Source of the DNA: Myotis daubentonii
Lineage: Eukaryota; Chordata; Mammalia; Chiroptera; Vespertilionidae
DNA length: 64,000 bases
Direction of reading: 5' to 3'
NCBI RefSeq assembly: GCF_963259705.1
Contig: NC_081848.1
Location: 53,343,408 to 53,407,407 of the forward strand
This document shows, one piece after another, positions 32,424 to 44,593 of this stretch. A model generated the notes under the pieces. The model saw nothing but the letters and a program-made list of their open reading frames with translations. It was not told the DNA's origin and ran no database searches. Position numbers and translations under genes: made by a program. The first letter of the stretch is position 1; each line of letters begins with the position of its first letter.

Positions 32424-32900
32424 CAGTGATGGCGAACCTATGACACACCGCGAACTCATTTTTTTGGTTGATTTTTCTTGAGAGCTTGTTTGGAGGTTCT
32501 AGCATGGGAGCACAGCTACTCGTATACCCTTGACCGAAGACCGGTCCTCTCCTGGGGGGGGGGGGGAAGGTCGTCCTCTTCGACCGAGCGCGCAGCTTCG
32601 GGAGGGACACACATGGATTGGTGAGGGGGGGGGGAGGGACACCTGCCTAGCCAGCCAGATCAGCCGAATCAACCCTGGCGATCAATGGCGTGACAGATGT
32701 CGCAGCCAGATCGCCCTCACATCCAAGGTTGATTTTTCTTTGTTAAATGGCATTTAAATATATAAAATAAATATCAAAATATGTCTTTGTTTTACTATGG
32801 TTGAAAATATCAAAATTGTCTGTATGTGACACGGCACCAGAGTTAAGTTAGGGTTTTTCAAAATGCTGACACGCCGAGCTCAAAAGGTTCGCCATCACTG
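32424..32900. mobile_element. OposCharlie1/nhAT-type hAT, enlarged by a 7SK insertion
   Basis: Termini cagtgatggcgaaccta and aggttcgccatcactg; flanks gactaggc (32416-32423) and gactaggg (32901-32908). Removing the internal insertion leaves about 220 bp, the usual size of this family. Confidence 0.88.
32480..32724 (-). pseudogene. RN7SK: 7SK RNA retropseudogene, 3'-truncated and tailless
   Basis: The minus strand from 32724 begins ggatgtgagggcgatctgg, the 5' end of 7SK snRNA, which regulates P-TEFb. It continues through recognisable 7SK text to about nucleotide 240 of 331 (ccaaacaagctct). There is no poly(A). The host hAT sequence ggttgatttttctt is duplicated at 32466-32479 and 32727-32740. 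Two spans have become G runs (about 32556-32568 and 32625-32634). It lacks the 7SK 3' end, so it is not a functional gene. Confidence 0.92.
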
Positions 32901-32984
32901 GACTAGGGAAACCACAAATGGCATCTCCTTCCTTCTTTTCTCACCCACCTGCCTTCTGGGAAAGAACTGCTAGGCAAGAGATCT

Positions 32985-33760
32985 GGATTTCAGCTATAGC
33001 TCAGCTCTGGGTACACTGTTACCTTATCCTCTCCGAACCTCACTTTCCTTGTGTGTAAAATAAGGGAAGAACTAATTTCCCTCACTCACCTGTATGTGTT
33101 GAAGATAATGAAAGAGACTGAAGTCAGGGCTTCATCCCTTGGCGGATGCAGAAAGTTCAGACACTGGTATTCATGCTGCAAATATTAATTGAGCCCTGTG
33201 TTGTGCCAGGATCTGTGCAAAGCACTGGGCTTACCGGTGAGTGGATAATCCCTGTCCTTGAGTAGCAATCAGACCATGTGACAAGACAGGCTTGTAAACA
33301 AAGAGCGGCAGGCCTGTCTGTGGGACATGACCGTGGCAGGTCCTGGAGGTGTTGGGGTATCAGAAGAGGTGGTGTCATCTCCAACTGGGTAATCAGAGAG
33401 GCCTTCCTAGAGGTGAAAAGTCTTGGTCTGAACCTTGAAACATAATAAGAAGTTGCCAGGAAGATAAGAGAAGGTCATTCTAGGCCGAGAGGCCAGCACA
33501 TGCTAAGGCACAGAAGTGTTGCCTAGTGTGATAAGCTGGGGAATTGTAAACAGTTAGTATGAATGGAGCTTGTAGTGTGTGTGGTCAGTGGTGACGAGAA
33601 ATGAGATGAAAATTGCTACAAAGGGTTTTCAGTGGATGTTGGGCCTTGAAGGCTGTGCTGAGGTGTTTGGATTTTTCTCATGATTGTTATGAACAGCCAC
33701 TGAGGTATTTTAAGCAGGTCGTGGTTGGATATGGGCTCAGCAAACATAGAAACATAATAC
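32985..33760 (-). repeat. MIR scrap, then L2 LINE 3' region, antisense
   Basis: 32990-33070 is MIR-like (acctcactttccttgtgtg). From 33170 to 33760 the text is antisense L2: aatattaattgagccctgtg, ttgtgccaggatctgtgc, gagaggccttcctagagg, ggttggatatggg. Confidence 0.6.
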
Positions 33761-34769
33761 TCTCAACAATAAAGATTAAAAAGAAGCCTGAAAAAAATAA
33801 AATGAAGAATCCCCTTAAAAAAACCCTAAATAAACATAAACACAAACCATTTTTATGTTCTTTTAATTTTGATATCAGACCAAATTGATGAAAAGTTGCA
33901 AGACTGGTAAGAGAAATCCCTCTTTATCCATATCCCTTAGTCACTTATAGAATGTTCCATTTACTTTAATATTTTCATTGCCTTTCTCTCCAATGATTTA
34001 AAAATATATTATCTTTATTTTTATGTAATTTATATTTGTTGTTCATGCATTATTATATTTACTGTTTTTATATGTACATATAACTATATATAAAATGTTC
34101 ATATTCTAATTAATTGAAGAGTAAACTGGAGATGTGGTGCCTCTTCCCCCCTAAATACTCAGTGTGCATTTCCTTAAAAGCATATATTCTTACCACAGTA
34201 CAATTCTGTCCCAACAGTGTCTTTATAGCTCTCCCACCTCCCTCACCCCATTCAGGATCCAATCCACAGATTGCATTTAATTGTCATGTCTCTTCAGTTT
34301 TCTTTAATCCAGAGCAAATCTTCTGCTTTAGCTTTCATGACCTTTATGTTTTTGAATCGTATAGGCCAGTTATTATGTTGAGTATCCCTTGATTTGGGTT
34401 TATCTGATGGTTCTGCATGACTTGATTCAGGCCATGCTTTTTGGGCAGGAATACCACTGAAGTGTGGTTATCATATCAGCAAGCACAGAATGTGGGCATG
34501 ATCCCAATGCTGGCAATAGAAGCCTTCATCACTGGCTTCAGGTGATGCTCACCAGTTTCTCCACTGTGGAATTACTATATTTCCCTTTGTATTTAACATA
34601 TAATTTGTGGAAAGATACTTTGAGATTATGGAAATACCCTGTTCCTCATCAAAACTTTGTTCACTAATTTTACCATCATTGATACTTTTGGCTCCATAAT
34701 TTCTTTTGTATTGATTAGTTGGAATTCTACTGTAAGAAAGAACTTTTCCCCTTCCTTCTTTCCTTTTCT

Positions 34770-34880
34770 TTCTTTCTCTCCTTCCTTCCTTCCTTCCTTC
34801 CTTCCTTCCTTCCTTCCTTCCTTCCTTCCTTCCTTCCTTCCTTTTTTCTTTCTTTCTCTTTCTCTCCTTCCTTTCTTCCT
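34770..34880. repeat. (CCTT)n tetranucleotide repeat
   Basis: About 70 bases of pure cctt units (34778-34842) in a longer C/T-rich context. Confidence 0.93.
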
Positions 34881-35004
34881 ATAGACTCATGTATTCTTAA
34901 TTTATTTATGCAGTGTATTATAATCAATTAATACATTTTATTTTGATGTTCAAATTGTCCCAGATTTGATAGTGGGAGGCTCTACAAACTGGCCTCTTTT
35001 TCTT

Positions 35005-35206
35005 TAAAAAATATTTTTATTGACTTCAGAGAGGAAGGGAGAGGGAGAGAGAGATAGAAACATCAATGATGAGAATCATTGATTGGCTGCCTTGTGCATG
35101 CCCCCTATTGGGGCTTGAGCTCGTAACCCAGGCATGTGCCCTGTCAGGGAATTGGACAGTGATCTCCAGGTTCATAGGTCAATACTGAACCATTGACCCA
35201 CTCTGG
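35005..35206 (-). mobile_element. Ves SINE with extra 5' sequence
   Basis: Antisense Ves inserted in the L1M. Weak target duplications tggcctctttttct (34990-35003) and ttggcctgtttct (35237-35249). Some 30 bases between the SINE 5' end and the right duplication are neither Ves nor L1M (see findings). Confidence 0.85.
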
Positions 35207-35560
35207 GGGAGTCCTAGATCCTCTGAAGACAGAGGCTTGGCCTGTTTCTCATGGTTTTCTAAGCACTTGCTTACTATCTGCTAGAGCAGGATGCCCCAGG
35301 CTCATGTTATTCTTTCCTTGCTCCAGCCCTGGAATTAGCTGTATCTCCAAGGAGCCCAGGGTCCTTTTCGTGGAGAATGGTATTTAGAAACCAAGCTCTG
35401 GGGCTACATGTGTTCCTTGTTTTGGGTGTGCCATTGCTTCTATGCCCTCTTAGCAAATGGAGCTGGACATATCTGTATATGTCCATATTTATTTCTATAA
35501 TAAAAACACAACATATTATCATATGTTTTCAGAAAGTAAAAACCCCAAGTGACTGAGATA

Positions 35561-35800
35561 GAGAGTAATAGGGTAAAAGTATTTTAGATTGGGTAGTCAG
35601 GAAGGGCTTCTTAGAGGAGGTGGCATTTAGAAAGACCTACAGTGTGGAATATATGATTTGGAAGGAGAAAGAGCCTGGAGATTATTTTAATTATCCAGGT
35701 GATAATTATAAGTGCCTGAATTAAGACAGAATGGAGAGGAAGTAGAATCAGGTGTCTGAATGAATACAGAAAGTCTGGGAGACAATGGATTCAAGGAGAC
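35561..35800 (-). repeat. L2-like fragment, antisense
   Basis: gaagggcttcttagaggagg and tggcatttagaaagacc resemble antisense L2. Confidence 0.45.
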
Positions 35801-36044
35801 TTCCAGATCGACCTTTCAAAGGCCTCTCACACTCAGCATGTCCAAACAGAATTCCTGCATGGTCCCACAGCACTATCCTATTCCTATGTGCTCCTCCTCA
35901 GGTATTTAATTTCTCACTGAATGGCTTTTTCATTTAAGCAGCTGCACAAGTCAGAGAGAGATGGCGATCATCCTCAACACCTCCATCCCTCAAAAGCCCA
36001 TATTCAATCCATCACCAAGTCTGATCGATGTTCTTTCTTTTAAA

Positions 36045-36165
36045 TTTTTTAATTACAGTTGACATTTAATATTATCTTATATTAGTTTCAGGTGCACACA
36101 GTGGTTAGACATTTATATAATTTACTAAGTGGTTTCCCCCATAAGTCTAGTACTGCTTGATGTTC
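36045..36165 (-). mobile_element. Short L1-like 3' fragment, antisense
   Basis: taattacagttgacatttaat, tagtttcaggtgcacac and tggttagacatttatataat form a text I recall from L1 3' ends. L2 text gatgttct occurs on both sides, consistent with a short insertion. Confidence 0.45.
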
Positions 36166-36222
36166 TCTTGTAAATCTTCTCAAACCCATCACTTCTCCAT
36201 CTTCATCAGCATCACTCTAGTT

Positions 36223-36457
36223 CAGTGTTGGCGAACCTTTTGAGCTCGGCGTGTCAGCATTTTGAAAAACCCTAACTTAACTCTGGCGCCGTTTCACATA
36301 CAGAAATTTTTTTATATTTGCAACCATAGTAATACAAAGTCATATTTTTGATATTTATTTTATATATTTAAATGCCATTTAACAAAGAAAAATCAACCAA
36401 AAAAAAAATGAGTTCGCAAGTCACCTCTGACACGGTGTCATAGGTTCGCCATCACTG
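36223..36457. mobile_element. hAT MITE, OposCharlie1/nhAT type
   Basis: 235 bp. Termini cagtgttggcgaacct and aggttcgccatcactg. The flanks share tctagtt (36216-36222 and after 36457, offset by one or two bases). Inserted in L2. Confidence 0.88.
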
Positions 36458-37135
36458 TGTCTAGTTCAAGGCATCATTTTCATCTTTCTGGGGTACAGCA
36501 GGAGTCTCCTAACTGGTCCCCCTATATCCACGCTGCCTCCTTCCAGTTCTGCACTCTGTGTATTTCAAAACATAACTTGATCATGTCACTTTCTTCCTTA
36601 AAAATGCTTCAAGTGCTTCATATTTATCTTAACTCTTTAGTAAGTCCTGCAAGTGTGTCTGACCCATGCTATCATCATGTATACCCCCCTGCCCAGCTCT
36701 CCCCTGGCTCTCTCTTCATGCACACTGGCCTTGCCTCAGTCCCTTGGGCTTGTAATGTTCCCTCGTGCCATAGGCTTTTGCATTTGCAGTTTCTCTGCCT
36801 ATAACACTCTTATATTTTTACCTAAGGAATTCCTCCTTATCATCCAGATCACAGCTCAATTGTCACTTCCTTTTCCTCAATAATTAGGTCAAATCCTATT
36901 TTATAAAGCTTTAAAACACCATATTCCTCCTTCAAGGATTTATTATAATTGCAAGTTTACATTTATTTGAAATTATTATGTGATAATTAATGCTTGTTTT
37001 GCCTATTTGATATTGAACTCCATGAGGTCTGGGACCATATCTGGTTTTGCTTATTACTTTGTCCTAGCAAGGTAGCAGGTTATTGATGCATGGCACAGAT
37101 ATTTGTTGGATAAATGAATGAATGAACTTTTATCA

Positions 37136-37954
37136 GCTGAGCAACCAGATAGATGGTGGTGCCATTCAGCAGAATAAAAATTCTAAAGGAGTAATAGGAA
37201 GATAATTCATTGTAGAACATGCTACTTTTGAGGTGCCTCTCAGACACATGTTTGAAACCCAAAGTGCCTGCCATCTTCTGGGGAAACAAATTAGAATGTC
37301 ATTCAGAGCTTTGTGGTGACTGGTGATAAGGGACATCTAATTCCTGGATGATTCTAAGGAGCTCCCTTGAAGGAGATAGCTAAGTCACAGGGCACCCCTG
37401 AGCTATGGCTTCTCCACCATCCCCTCTGATTTGTAGAGGATATAGGAAATCTGAGGGGCCTTCAGTCGTTTTGAATTGGCTCCTTGGCTGCTTTATGAAG
37501 GGTCTTTACAAACCCTTATGAAGGCTCCTTGGACCTCAAGAGTTACTTGCATTGCATAATTCATATCTGTCAGGAGTTGTCAACCTCCTCCCCACCCTTT
37601 CCTCACCCCACCCAATCTTCATCATTGGACATAGGCCAAAAAGGAATTCAGAGAGAGGGTCTTAGTAAGCCCAGTGAGCCATTCTTGCAAAAATGCCATT
37701 ATCAGTAAGACAGAAATCCTATTCAGTCACTCTGGCTCACTCACTCTTGCATTCCTCATTCACTCATTCAATTACCTATTTTGCCTCAGTCTCTTACCCA
37801 TTTACCCATCTAGCACCCACCTTTTCACCCACAAACAGGAATTTATGTTGGATTTATAACGGAACTCCAGGTTGAATCACCCTCACACCCCTCTCTCTCC
37901 CTCATCCCTCTTTCATATGGTCTCCTAGCCCAGCGCCCAGGTGAGGAGACTGTT
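37136..37954. other. Intronic, no gene recognised
   Basis: Unique sequence, with ctcactcattca-type short repeats at 37735-37780. Confidence 0.4.
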
Positions 37955-37970
37955 AAGGTGGGGAGATGTC
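37955..37970 (+). repeat. L1 target-site duplication (left)
   Basis: aaggtggggagatgtc; identical to 40247-40262. Confidence 0.97.
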
Positions 37971-40246
37971 TCCAACACCCATTTTTGATAAAAACTTTCA
38001 GCAAGGCGGGAGTAGAAGGATCATACCTCAACATAATAAAAACCATATATGACAGGCCCACAGCCAACATCATACTCAATGGACAAAAACTAACACCATT
38101 TCCCCTAAGAACAGGAACAAGACAGGGATGCCCACTCTCACCACTCCTGTTTAACATAGTACTGGAAGTATTAGCCATCGCAATTAGGCAAGAAGAAGAA
38201 ATAAAAGGCATCCAAATTGGAAAAGAGGAAGTAAAACTGTCCTTATTTGCAGACGACATGATATTATACATACAAAACCCTAGAGACTCCATCAAAAAGC
38301 TACTAGACTTAATACATGAATTTGGCAATGTAGCAGGATACAAAATTAACCCCAAGAAATCTGAGGCATTTCTATACACCAATAGTGAACTTCAGAAAGA
38401 GAGATTATAAAAACAATCCCATTCACCATCGCACCAAAAAAATTAAGCTATCTAGGAATAAACTTAACTAAAGAGGTAAAAGACCTATATGCTGAAAACT
38501 ACAGGACGTTGAAAAAAGATATAGAGGAAGACATAAACAGATGGAAGAACATACTGTGTTCATGGATTGGTAGAATCAACACCATTAAAATGTCCATACT
38601 ACCCAAAGCAATCTATAAATTCAACGCACTTCCCATTAAAATACCAACGGCATACTTCACAGATCTAGAACGAACTCTCCAAAAATTCATCTGGAATAAA
38701 AAAAGACCCCGAATAGCTGCAGCAATCCTGAGAAAGAACAAAGTAGGTGGGATCTCAATACCAGATATTAAGTTGTATTACAAAGCCACTGTTCTCAAAA
38801 CTGCCTGGTACTGGCACAAGAACAGGCATATAGATCAATGGAATAGAATAGAGAGCCCAGAAATTGGCCCGAACCAATATGCTCAATTAATATTTGACAA
38901 AGGAGGCAAGAACATACAATGGAGCCAAGATAGTCTCTTCAATAAATGGTGTTGGGAAAATTGGACAGATGTATGCAAGAAAATGAAACTAGATCACCAA
39001 CTTACACCGTACACAAAAATAAACTCAAAATGGATAAAAGACTGAAATGTACGACAGGAAACCATAAAAATTCTAGAAGAATCCATAGGCAACAAAATCT
39101 CAGACATATGCCGAAGCAATTTCTTCTCTGATACAGCTCCTAGGGCACTTGAAACTAAAGAGAAAATAAACAAATGGGACTACATCAAAATAAAAAGCTT
39201 CTGCACAGCAAAAGAAACCATCAACAAAACAACGAGAAAACCCACTGCGTGGGAAAACATATTTGCCAATGTCATATCTGATAAGGGCCTAATCTCCAAA
39301 ATTTATAGGGAACTCATACAACTTAACAAAAGGAAGATAAACAATCCAATCAAAAAATGGGCAAAGGACCTAAATAGACACCTTTCAAAAGAGGACATTC
39401 AGAAAGCCAAGAGACATATGAAAACATGCTCAAAGTCACTAATCATCCGAGAGATGCAAATCAAAACAACAATGAGGTACCATCTCACACCTGTCAGATT
39501 GGCTATCATCAACAAATCAACAAACGACAAGTGCTGGAGAGGATGTGGAGAAAAAGGAACACTCGTGCACTGCTGGTGGGAATGCAGACTGGTGCAGCCA
39601 CTATGGAAGACAGTATGGAGTTTCCTCAAAAAACTAAAAATGGAACTCCCATTTGACCCTGTGATCCCACTTCTAGGAATATATCCCAAGAAACCAGAAA
39701 CACCAATCAGAAAGGATATATGCACCCATATGTTCATAGCAGCACAATTCACCATAGCTAAGATCTGGAAACAGCCTAAGTGCCCATCACTAGATGAATG
39801 GATTAGAAAACTGTGGTACATCTACACGATGGAATACTATGCTGCTGTAAAAAAGAAGGAACTCTTACCATTTGCCACAGCATTGATGGAACTGGAGAGC
39901 ATTATACTAAGTGAAATAAGCCAGTCAATGAAGGAAAAATACCACATGATCTCACTCATTCATGGATAGTAGAGACCATTATAAACTTTTGAACAATAAT
40001 AGATACAGAGGCAGAGCAGCCTCAAACAAATTGTCAAACTGCAGCGGGAAGGCCGGGGAGGGTTGGGGGGCAGGAGGGAGGGGGGTAAGAGATCAACCAA
40101 AGGACTTGTATGCATGCATATAAGCATAACCAATGGACATAAGACACTGGGGGGTAGGGGAGGCCAGGGGACTGTCAAGGGCGGGGGGGAAAAAGGGACA
40201 CATATGTAATACCTTTTGTAATACTGTAAGCATAAAAAAAAAAAAA
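37971..40246 (+). mobile_element. Young 5'-truncated L1
   Basis: 2.28-kb L1 holding the 3' part of ORF2, a G-rich 3' UTR (39970-40232) and a poly(A) tail (about 40233-40246). A perfect 16-bp duplication (37955-37970 and 40247-40262) flanks it. The 5' end falls inside the reverse-transcriptase domain. Confidence 0.97.
37972..39969 (+). pseudogene. L1 ORF2 C-terminal part: RT fingers/palm to Cys-rich end
   Basis: The peptide contains [20 protein letters not shown] and the RT catalytic FADD box ([11 protein letters not shown]). It continues with the post-RT region ([47 protein letters not shown]). At the end it has the Cys-rich motif [20 protein letters not shown] and [15 protein letters not shown]. 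Two lesions are seen. A one-base frameshift near 38385-38400 produces the stop at 38408-38410. A single in-frame TGA at 39043-39045 follows WIKD. The endonuclease and upstream RT are absent, so it cannot transpose. Few lesions in 2 kb imply a recent insertion. Confidence 0.93.
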
Positions 40247-40262
40247 AAGGTGGGGAGATGTC
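40247..40262 (+). repeat. L1 target-site duplication (right)
   Basis: aaggtggggagatgtc; identical to 37955-37970. Confidence 0.97.
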
Positions 40263-40864
40263 ACTGTGCTGACTGAGTGCTGGGCCATGAGTGATTGCAG
40301 GGTGTTAACAGGAAGAGAGGGAGACTAGAAGCTGCCACACTGATTGCTCCTCTTATCTTGCCTTTTGCTTTCCTAGCTTCCTGTTCCCTCTTTTAGTGGT
40401 GATGAGAGCTGAGGAATTAGGCTCCCTGATCAGATAGACACAAGGTGGTAGCTGCAGAGGGGCTTGGGGTGCAGGCCCAAAGAGCAAAGAGAAAACAGCT
40501 CCCTCTGAGCCCCATCATGGAAAAAAGGATGCTTTTGTTTTCTTCATTTTCTGCTAGGATTGCACTTTGAACCCTGTGGAATTTGCCAGGAGGCTGGGGG
40601 AAGGGTGGGAGAATGGGATTTAAAAATGTGGCATTTAGAAACCAGTCAGTAGACTCATGCTGGCCCCGTTCCTCCAGAAGGGTTGTAATTTACAAAGAAT
40701 CCCCACCCCCCAAGAATGCATGCTGTCCATCTGTCAGGACATCAGACAGGCTGGAATGGAGCAGACATAGGACAATGGCATCCACATCAGATAAGAGCAT
40801 CTTGGAAAATTGCCCAAAGGTGCTAAGGATCTAAGTTACAGACCCATTCCCTCATTCCCTCCCT
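40263..40864. other. Intronic, no gene recognised
   Basis: Unique sequence. Confidence 0.35.
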
Positions 40865-41760
40865 CCCTCATTCATTCAGCAGCTATCTATGTAGCACCTA
40901 CTCTGTGCCATGCATTGTTCTAGGCACTGGAGATACAGCAGTGAGCAAAACTTGTGCCCTTGTAGAATTTGCTTTCTGGTGGGGGAAGACCGACAGTAAA
41001 CTGGCTGATATACAGTGGTGCTGAGTGCTATAGAGAAATATAAAGAATGGTAAGGGGGTTTCAAGGGTGGGAGGGGGTTTGTACACTTATCCAGGGTCAT
41101 GAGGGTCTCTCTAATTTGTAGGTATTTAAACAGAGACCAGGAGGAAGTGAAAGAGGCATCTATGTCGATATGTGGGGGGAAGAGCAATCAAGTAGAAGAA
41201 AAAAGGCAAAAGTCCCGAGGAAGGTTTGAGGAAGAGCATGAAAGCCAGTCAATATAACTGATGAGTGAAATGAGAGACAAATGAGTTGAGGTCAATGCAA
41301 AAATGGGGTCCAGATCATGAAGGCTCTTGCAGGTTATTTGGAGAACTTTGGATTTTAATCTGAGTAATATGGGTAGACATTGGAGGTTTTGCTTCATGTA
41401 GCTTCTTTTTTTGCTTGACTAGTAATGCTTTGAAGTTAATAATAATAATAAAAAAACAACCCAAAACACGCAAGTTACAAAAACAGAAGAGCAACTTACC
41501 AAACCTGACCTAACAAGCACCCATGAAGTTTCCCTAGGACCAGGTAGATTTCCTGTAAGTTGACCCAACTATCTGGAAGAAAATGACTAAAACTGTCTGC
41601 ATTTATTACTTGATGTAATAAAGTTTCTTTTCATAAAAAATGCTCTGGCTGCTATGAAGATAATAGATTGTTGAGGGGGAGGGCAGAAGATAAGTTAGGA
41701 GCCTATTATAGTAATGTAGGTGAAAGATAGCAGTAGATAGAACAAAAGTTCGCTTATTTA
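40865..41760 (-). repeat. L2 LINE 3' region, antisense
   Basis: cattcattcagcagctatc, tagcacctactctgtgccatg, ggcactggagatacagcag, gagtgctatagagaaatat, ggctcttgcaggttatttgg and ctctggctgctatgaag match antisense L2 in order. An AT-rich gap near 41430-41480 interrupts it. Confidence 0.7.
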
Positions 41761-43824
41761 TTCATTTACCACCATTTTTTGTTCTACCCATTTCTATGCA
41801 ACGTTGTCTCTTTATGATACCCTGCCTGCGTCACTATTCATCCATTCCCTCGGTCCTTCAGTGATCTGTCCAACTATCTTTACTGCCTTTGAACAAATCT
41901 TTACCTGCTACATGTAGAGCATTGTGCCAGATGCTGGTTGACTTGGGCATATTTTCTGGAACTTTGGCCCTAGCAGGGGAGACAGGATGCACCCATAGGA
42001 GGTCACCAGTCAGTTACAAAACCTAGTAGTCCCTTGAAGGCATAAGATGCACGGTGTTAGACCTTCGGTATTCTAGGTGCCCTGTGGTCTGGGGGTCGGA
42101 ATAAGCTTCCAAGAAGAGGCTGAGTGGGGATAGCAAGCCAGTCTTGAAGAATGGCAGGGAGCTTGACTTGAAGCTTGAACATAAAGGGACATTTTGGGAT
42201 TACAGGATGGTAATGCCAGAAGAGGTGGGGTGGGCTGGAAGCAGGGTCTTAACACCAGGCTAAGGAGTTCAGACCTGAGTGGAGAGACACTGGGGAAACA
42301 TAATAGCTATTCAAGATATTACACTGAGAGCTGTGTTTTAAGAGGCTGAAACTAACATTAGCATGAAGAGGGATAAGCTTGGAGCCAGGAGGCCAACAAG
42401 AAGACAATTGCTCATGTAAGCCTTTTTGGCCTTATGGCCAATAGGGGCCCTGAGGTTGGTGGGACTGTTGGGGTGGCCCCCAGTTGCACACGGGGCCAGG
42501 ATGCAATGATGTGGGAGTCTAATGGCCAGCACATGCAGCAGGTGATTTGAGTGGCTGTCATCAGGACAAGCCCCACATGTCTCCCATAAAACTTGAGCAG
42601 CCTGGGTTCTGGGCAGAGCAGAGAGGAGTTGGAGCTGGCCTCTGGTCATGAATGACTCTGTTAGGACGTTCTGGGGAGGAGGGTAGGTCTTTGAATCATA
42701 GGAATATTAGAGTCAGATTAGAAGCTCATCTAATCCAGACTTCTCCTCTTACAGAGGGGAAATTGGAATCCCAGCAAAAGCGCGTAAATTGTCCAAAGCC
42801 ATATAGAGCACTTGTGGAAGAGAAAGATTAAGTGTCTTATTTCTGCTCATATTGGAGGAATTACTGTTTTACTTAATTATGTATTTACATGTCTCTTTCA
42901 GTGGAAGAGGAAATTCTAAGGAGAAAACTATTTTAGTCATCTACTTCTCTGTCATCTCCCTGGGGCCTGATGTAGAACAGATGCCCTTTGACCCAGACCA
43001 AGGCTGATGTTGGACTGGTCTCCGAGTGGGCCAGATGTGGGATCAGAAAGACTGCCTGTGGATGGGGCTAGAGCCCCGGCTCCTGATCCCTCATACAAAT
43101 AATTTGTTTATACATTTCAGAATATTCATGGCCTGAGCTATGACCATTTCCACCTCAGTTATACTCACAGCCCTTGGCAAAGGCTCACTAGGAGACAGGA
43201 AAACAAGTAAGTAAAGGGGGCTGTTGCCACAAAGGTGCCGGCTTAAGAGGGAGAGGACACAGGGGTGGGTGAGGACTGGCATATCCTGTACCTGAAGCCA
43301 CAGCAGGAGATAAAGTCCCTGGCCGGTTTGAGAAAGAAAAGCAGCTCACAGAGGGTTTTACAGCCTCCAAATGAGCAGTTGGGTTGCAAATTTTGAGCTT
43401 AAGTCCTGTGCTTGGTCTGGCCTGAGGCTGGGCCCTCAGGGACCTTACCAGACCCACTTATTTGCTCCCCTGCTGTCCTGATGAGCTGAAGGCTGCTTCT
43501 TTAAGAACAGGTCCTGTTCTCTTCCCAGTATCACACAGTGCTCCATGACTTACCAGCAGGATTTCACATGGAATTGTCCTTTGTCATGTCTCTATCCTTG
43601 CATTCAGGATCCTAGTGGGGAGGGCTGTGATGGAGATATTTTCCTGAAAAGTCAGAGGGATTTGGACTGTAGCTCCTTGCCCAGCCCAGGCCCCTGGGTC
43701 TGTATCAATGCTGGATAGGTAATTGCTTCTTAAGCTCTTTGTCAACATGTCCTGTTTGTCTTGTGTTTTGGAGTTGGTAAGGGGATTTGTAGAATTATAG
43801 ACTAGGCCAGGTTGTGGACAGAAC

Positions 43825-43879
<55 letters not shown>

Positions 43880-44112
43880 AGGAGGATTTGCGTTCCGGTC
43901 TGGGTTCAGCCACAAATTTGCTCTGTGACTTGGGCAAGTCATTTGTGGTCTCTCTGAGCCATAGTTTCCTTTGTCATAAACCACAGGATTGGAAAAGAAA
44001 TTCCTGAGGACTTTTCCTCTGTCTTCCTATAACATTCTAGGTTTCTTGCTTACATTATGCTAATGGAATTTTGGTTAGGGCTTTAACTTCCAGATTTCTG
44101 TTTTGGCTAAGG
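41761..44112. other. Intronic, no gene; L2 scraps and one (GA)n
   Basis: A possible L2 continuation lies at 42100-42350 and a pure (GA)n run at 43827-43873. No coding exon is supported. Confidence 0.4.
43827..43873. repeat. (GA)n microsatellite
   Basis: Pure GA dinucleotide run, followed by gggaggga. Confidence 0.95.
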
Positions 44113-44423
44113 CAGTGGTTCTCAACCTTCCTAATGCCACGACCCTTTCATACAGTTCCTCATGTTGTGGTGACCCCCAACCATAAAATTATTTTCGTTG
44201 CTACTTCATAACTGTAATTTTGCTGCTGTTAGGAATCGTCATGTAAATATCTGATATGCAGGATGTATTTTCATTGTTACAAATTGAACATAATTAAAGC
44301 ATATTGATTAATCACAAAAACAATATGTAATTATATATGTGTTTTCCGATGGTCTTAGGCAACCCCTGTGAAAGGGTCCTTCGACCTCCAAAGGGGTCTC
44401 GACCCACAGGTTGAGAACCGCTG
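44113..44423 (-). mobile_element. SPIN hAT MITE (310-bp form), inverted
   Basis: Reverse-complement SPIN, starting cagtggttctcaaccttcc and ending caggttgagaaccgctg. Flanks ggctaagg (44105-44112) and tgctaagg (44424-44431) differ at one base. Confidence 0.94.
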
Positions 44424-44593
44424 TGCTAAGGACTCATTTTTCACTTTGCCTGAAATTCCACCTTTATAGATTCATTTCTTTGGGTCTTTTCAGAGACTAT
44501 TATTTCCCTAGACCATGTTCCCTAATAAAATCCCTCTTATTTTTATGACCTTATACAAAGCAGTGTCATCTCCATTAGTATATTTCAGTCTTT

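Larger units (their letters stand above)
33860..35560 (-). repeat. Ancient L1M 3' end, antisense
   Basis: Long collinear match by eye to the antisense L1M 3' region: ttttgggcaggaataccac, gatactttgagattatgg, cctgttcctcatcaaaac, caaattgtcccagatttg, tggagaatggtatttag and ccaagctctggggc. It is interrupted by a (CCTT)n tract and a Ves SINE. Confidence 0.75.
35801..37135 (+). repeat. L2 LINE 3' region, sense, with two nested insertions
   Basis: Sense L2: cactcagcatgtccaaacag, ccatcaccaagtctgatcg, tggtccccctatatccacg, cttgatcatgtcactttc, ccatgaggtctgggaccat. It ends ttgttggataaatgaatgaatgaac. It is interrupted at 36045-36165 and 36223-36457. Confidence 0.75.

Noticed and set aside
37971..40246. Active autonomous L1
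   Set aside because: The endonuclease and the first part of RT are missing and ORF2 has a frameshift and a stop.
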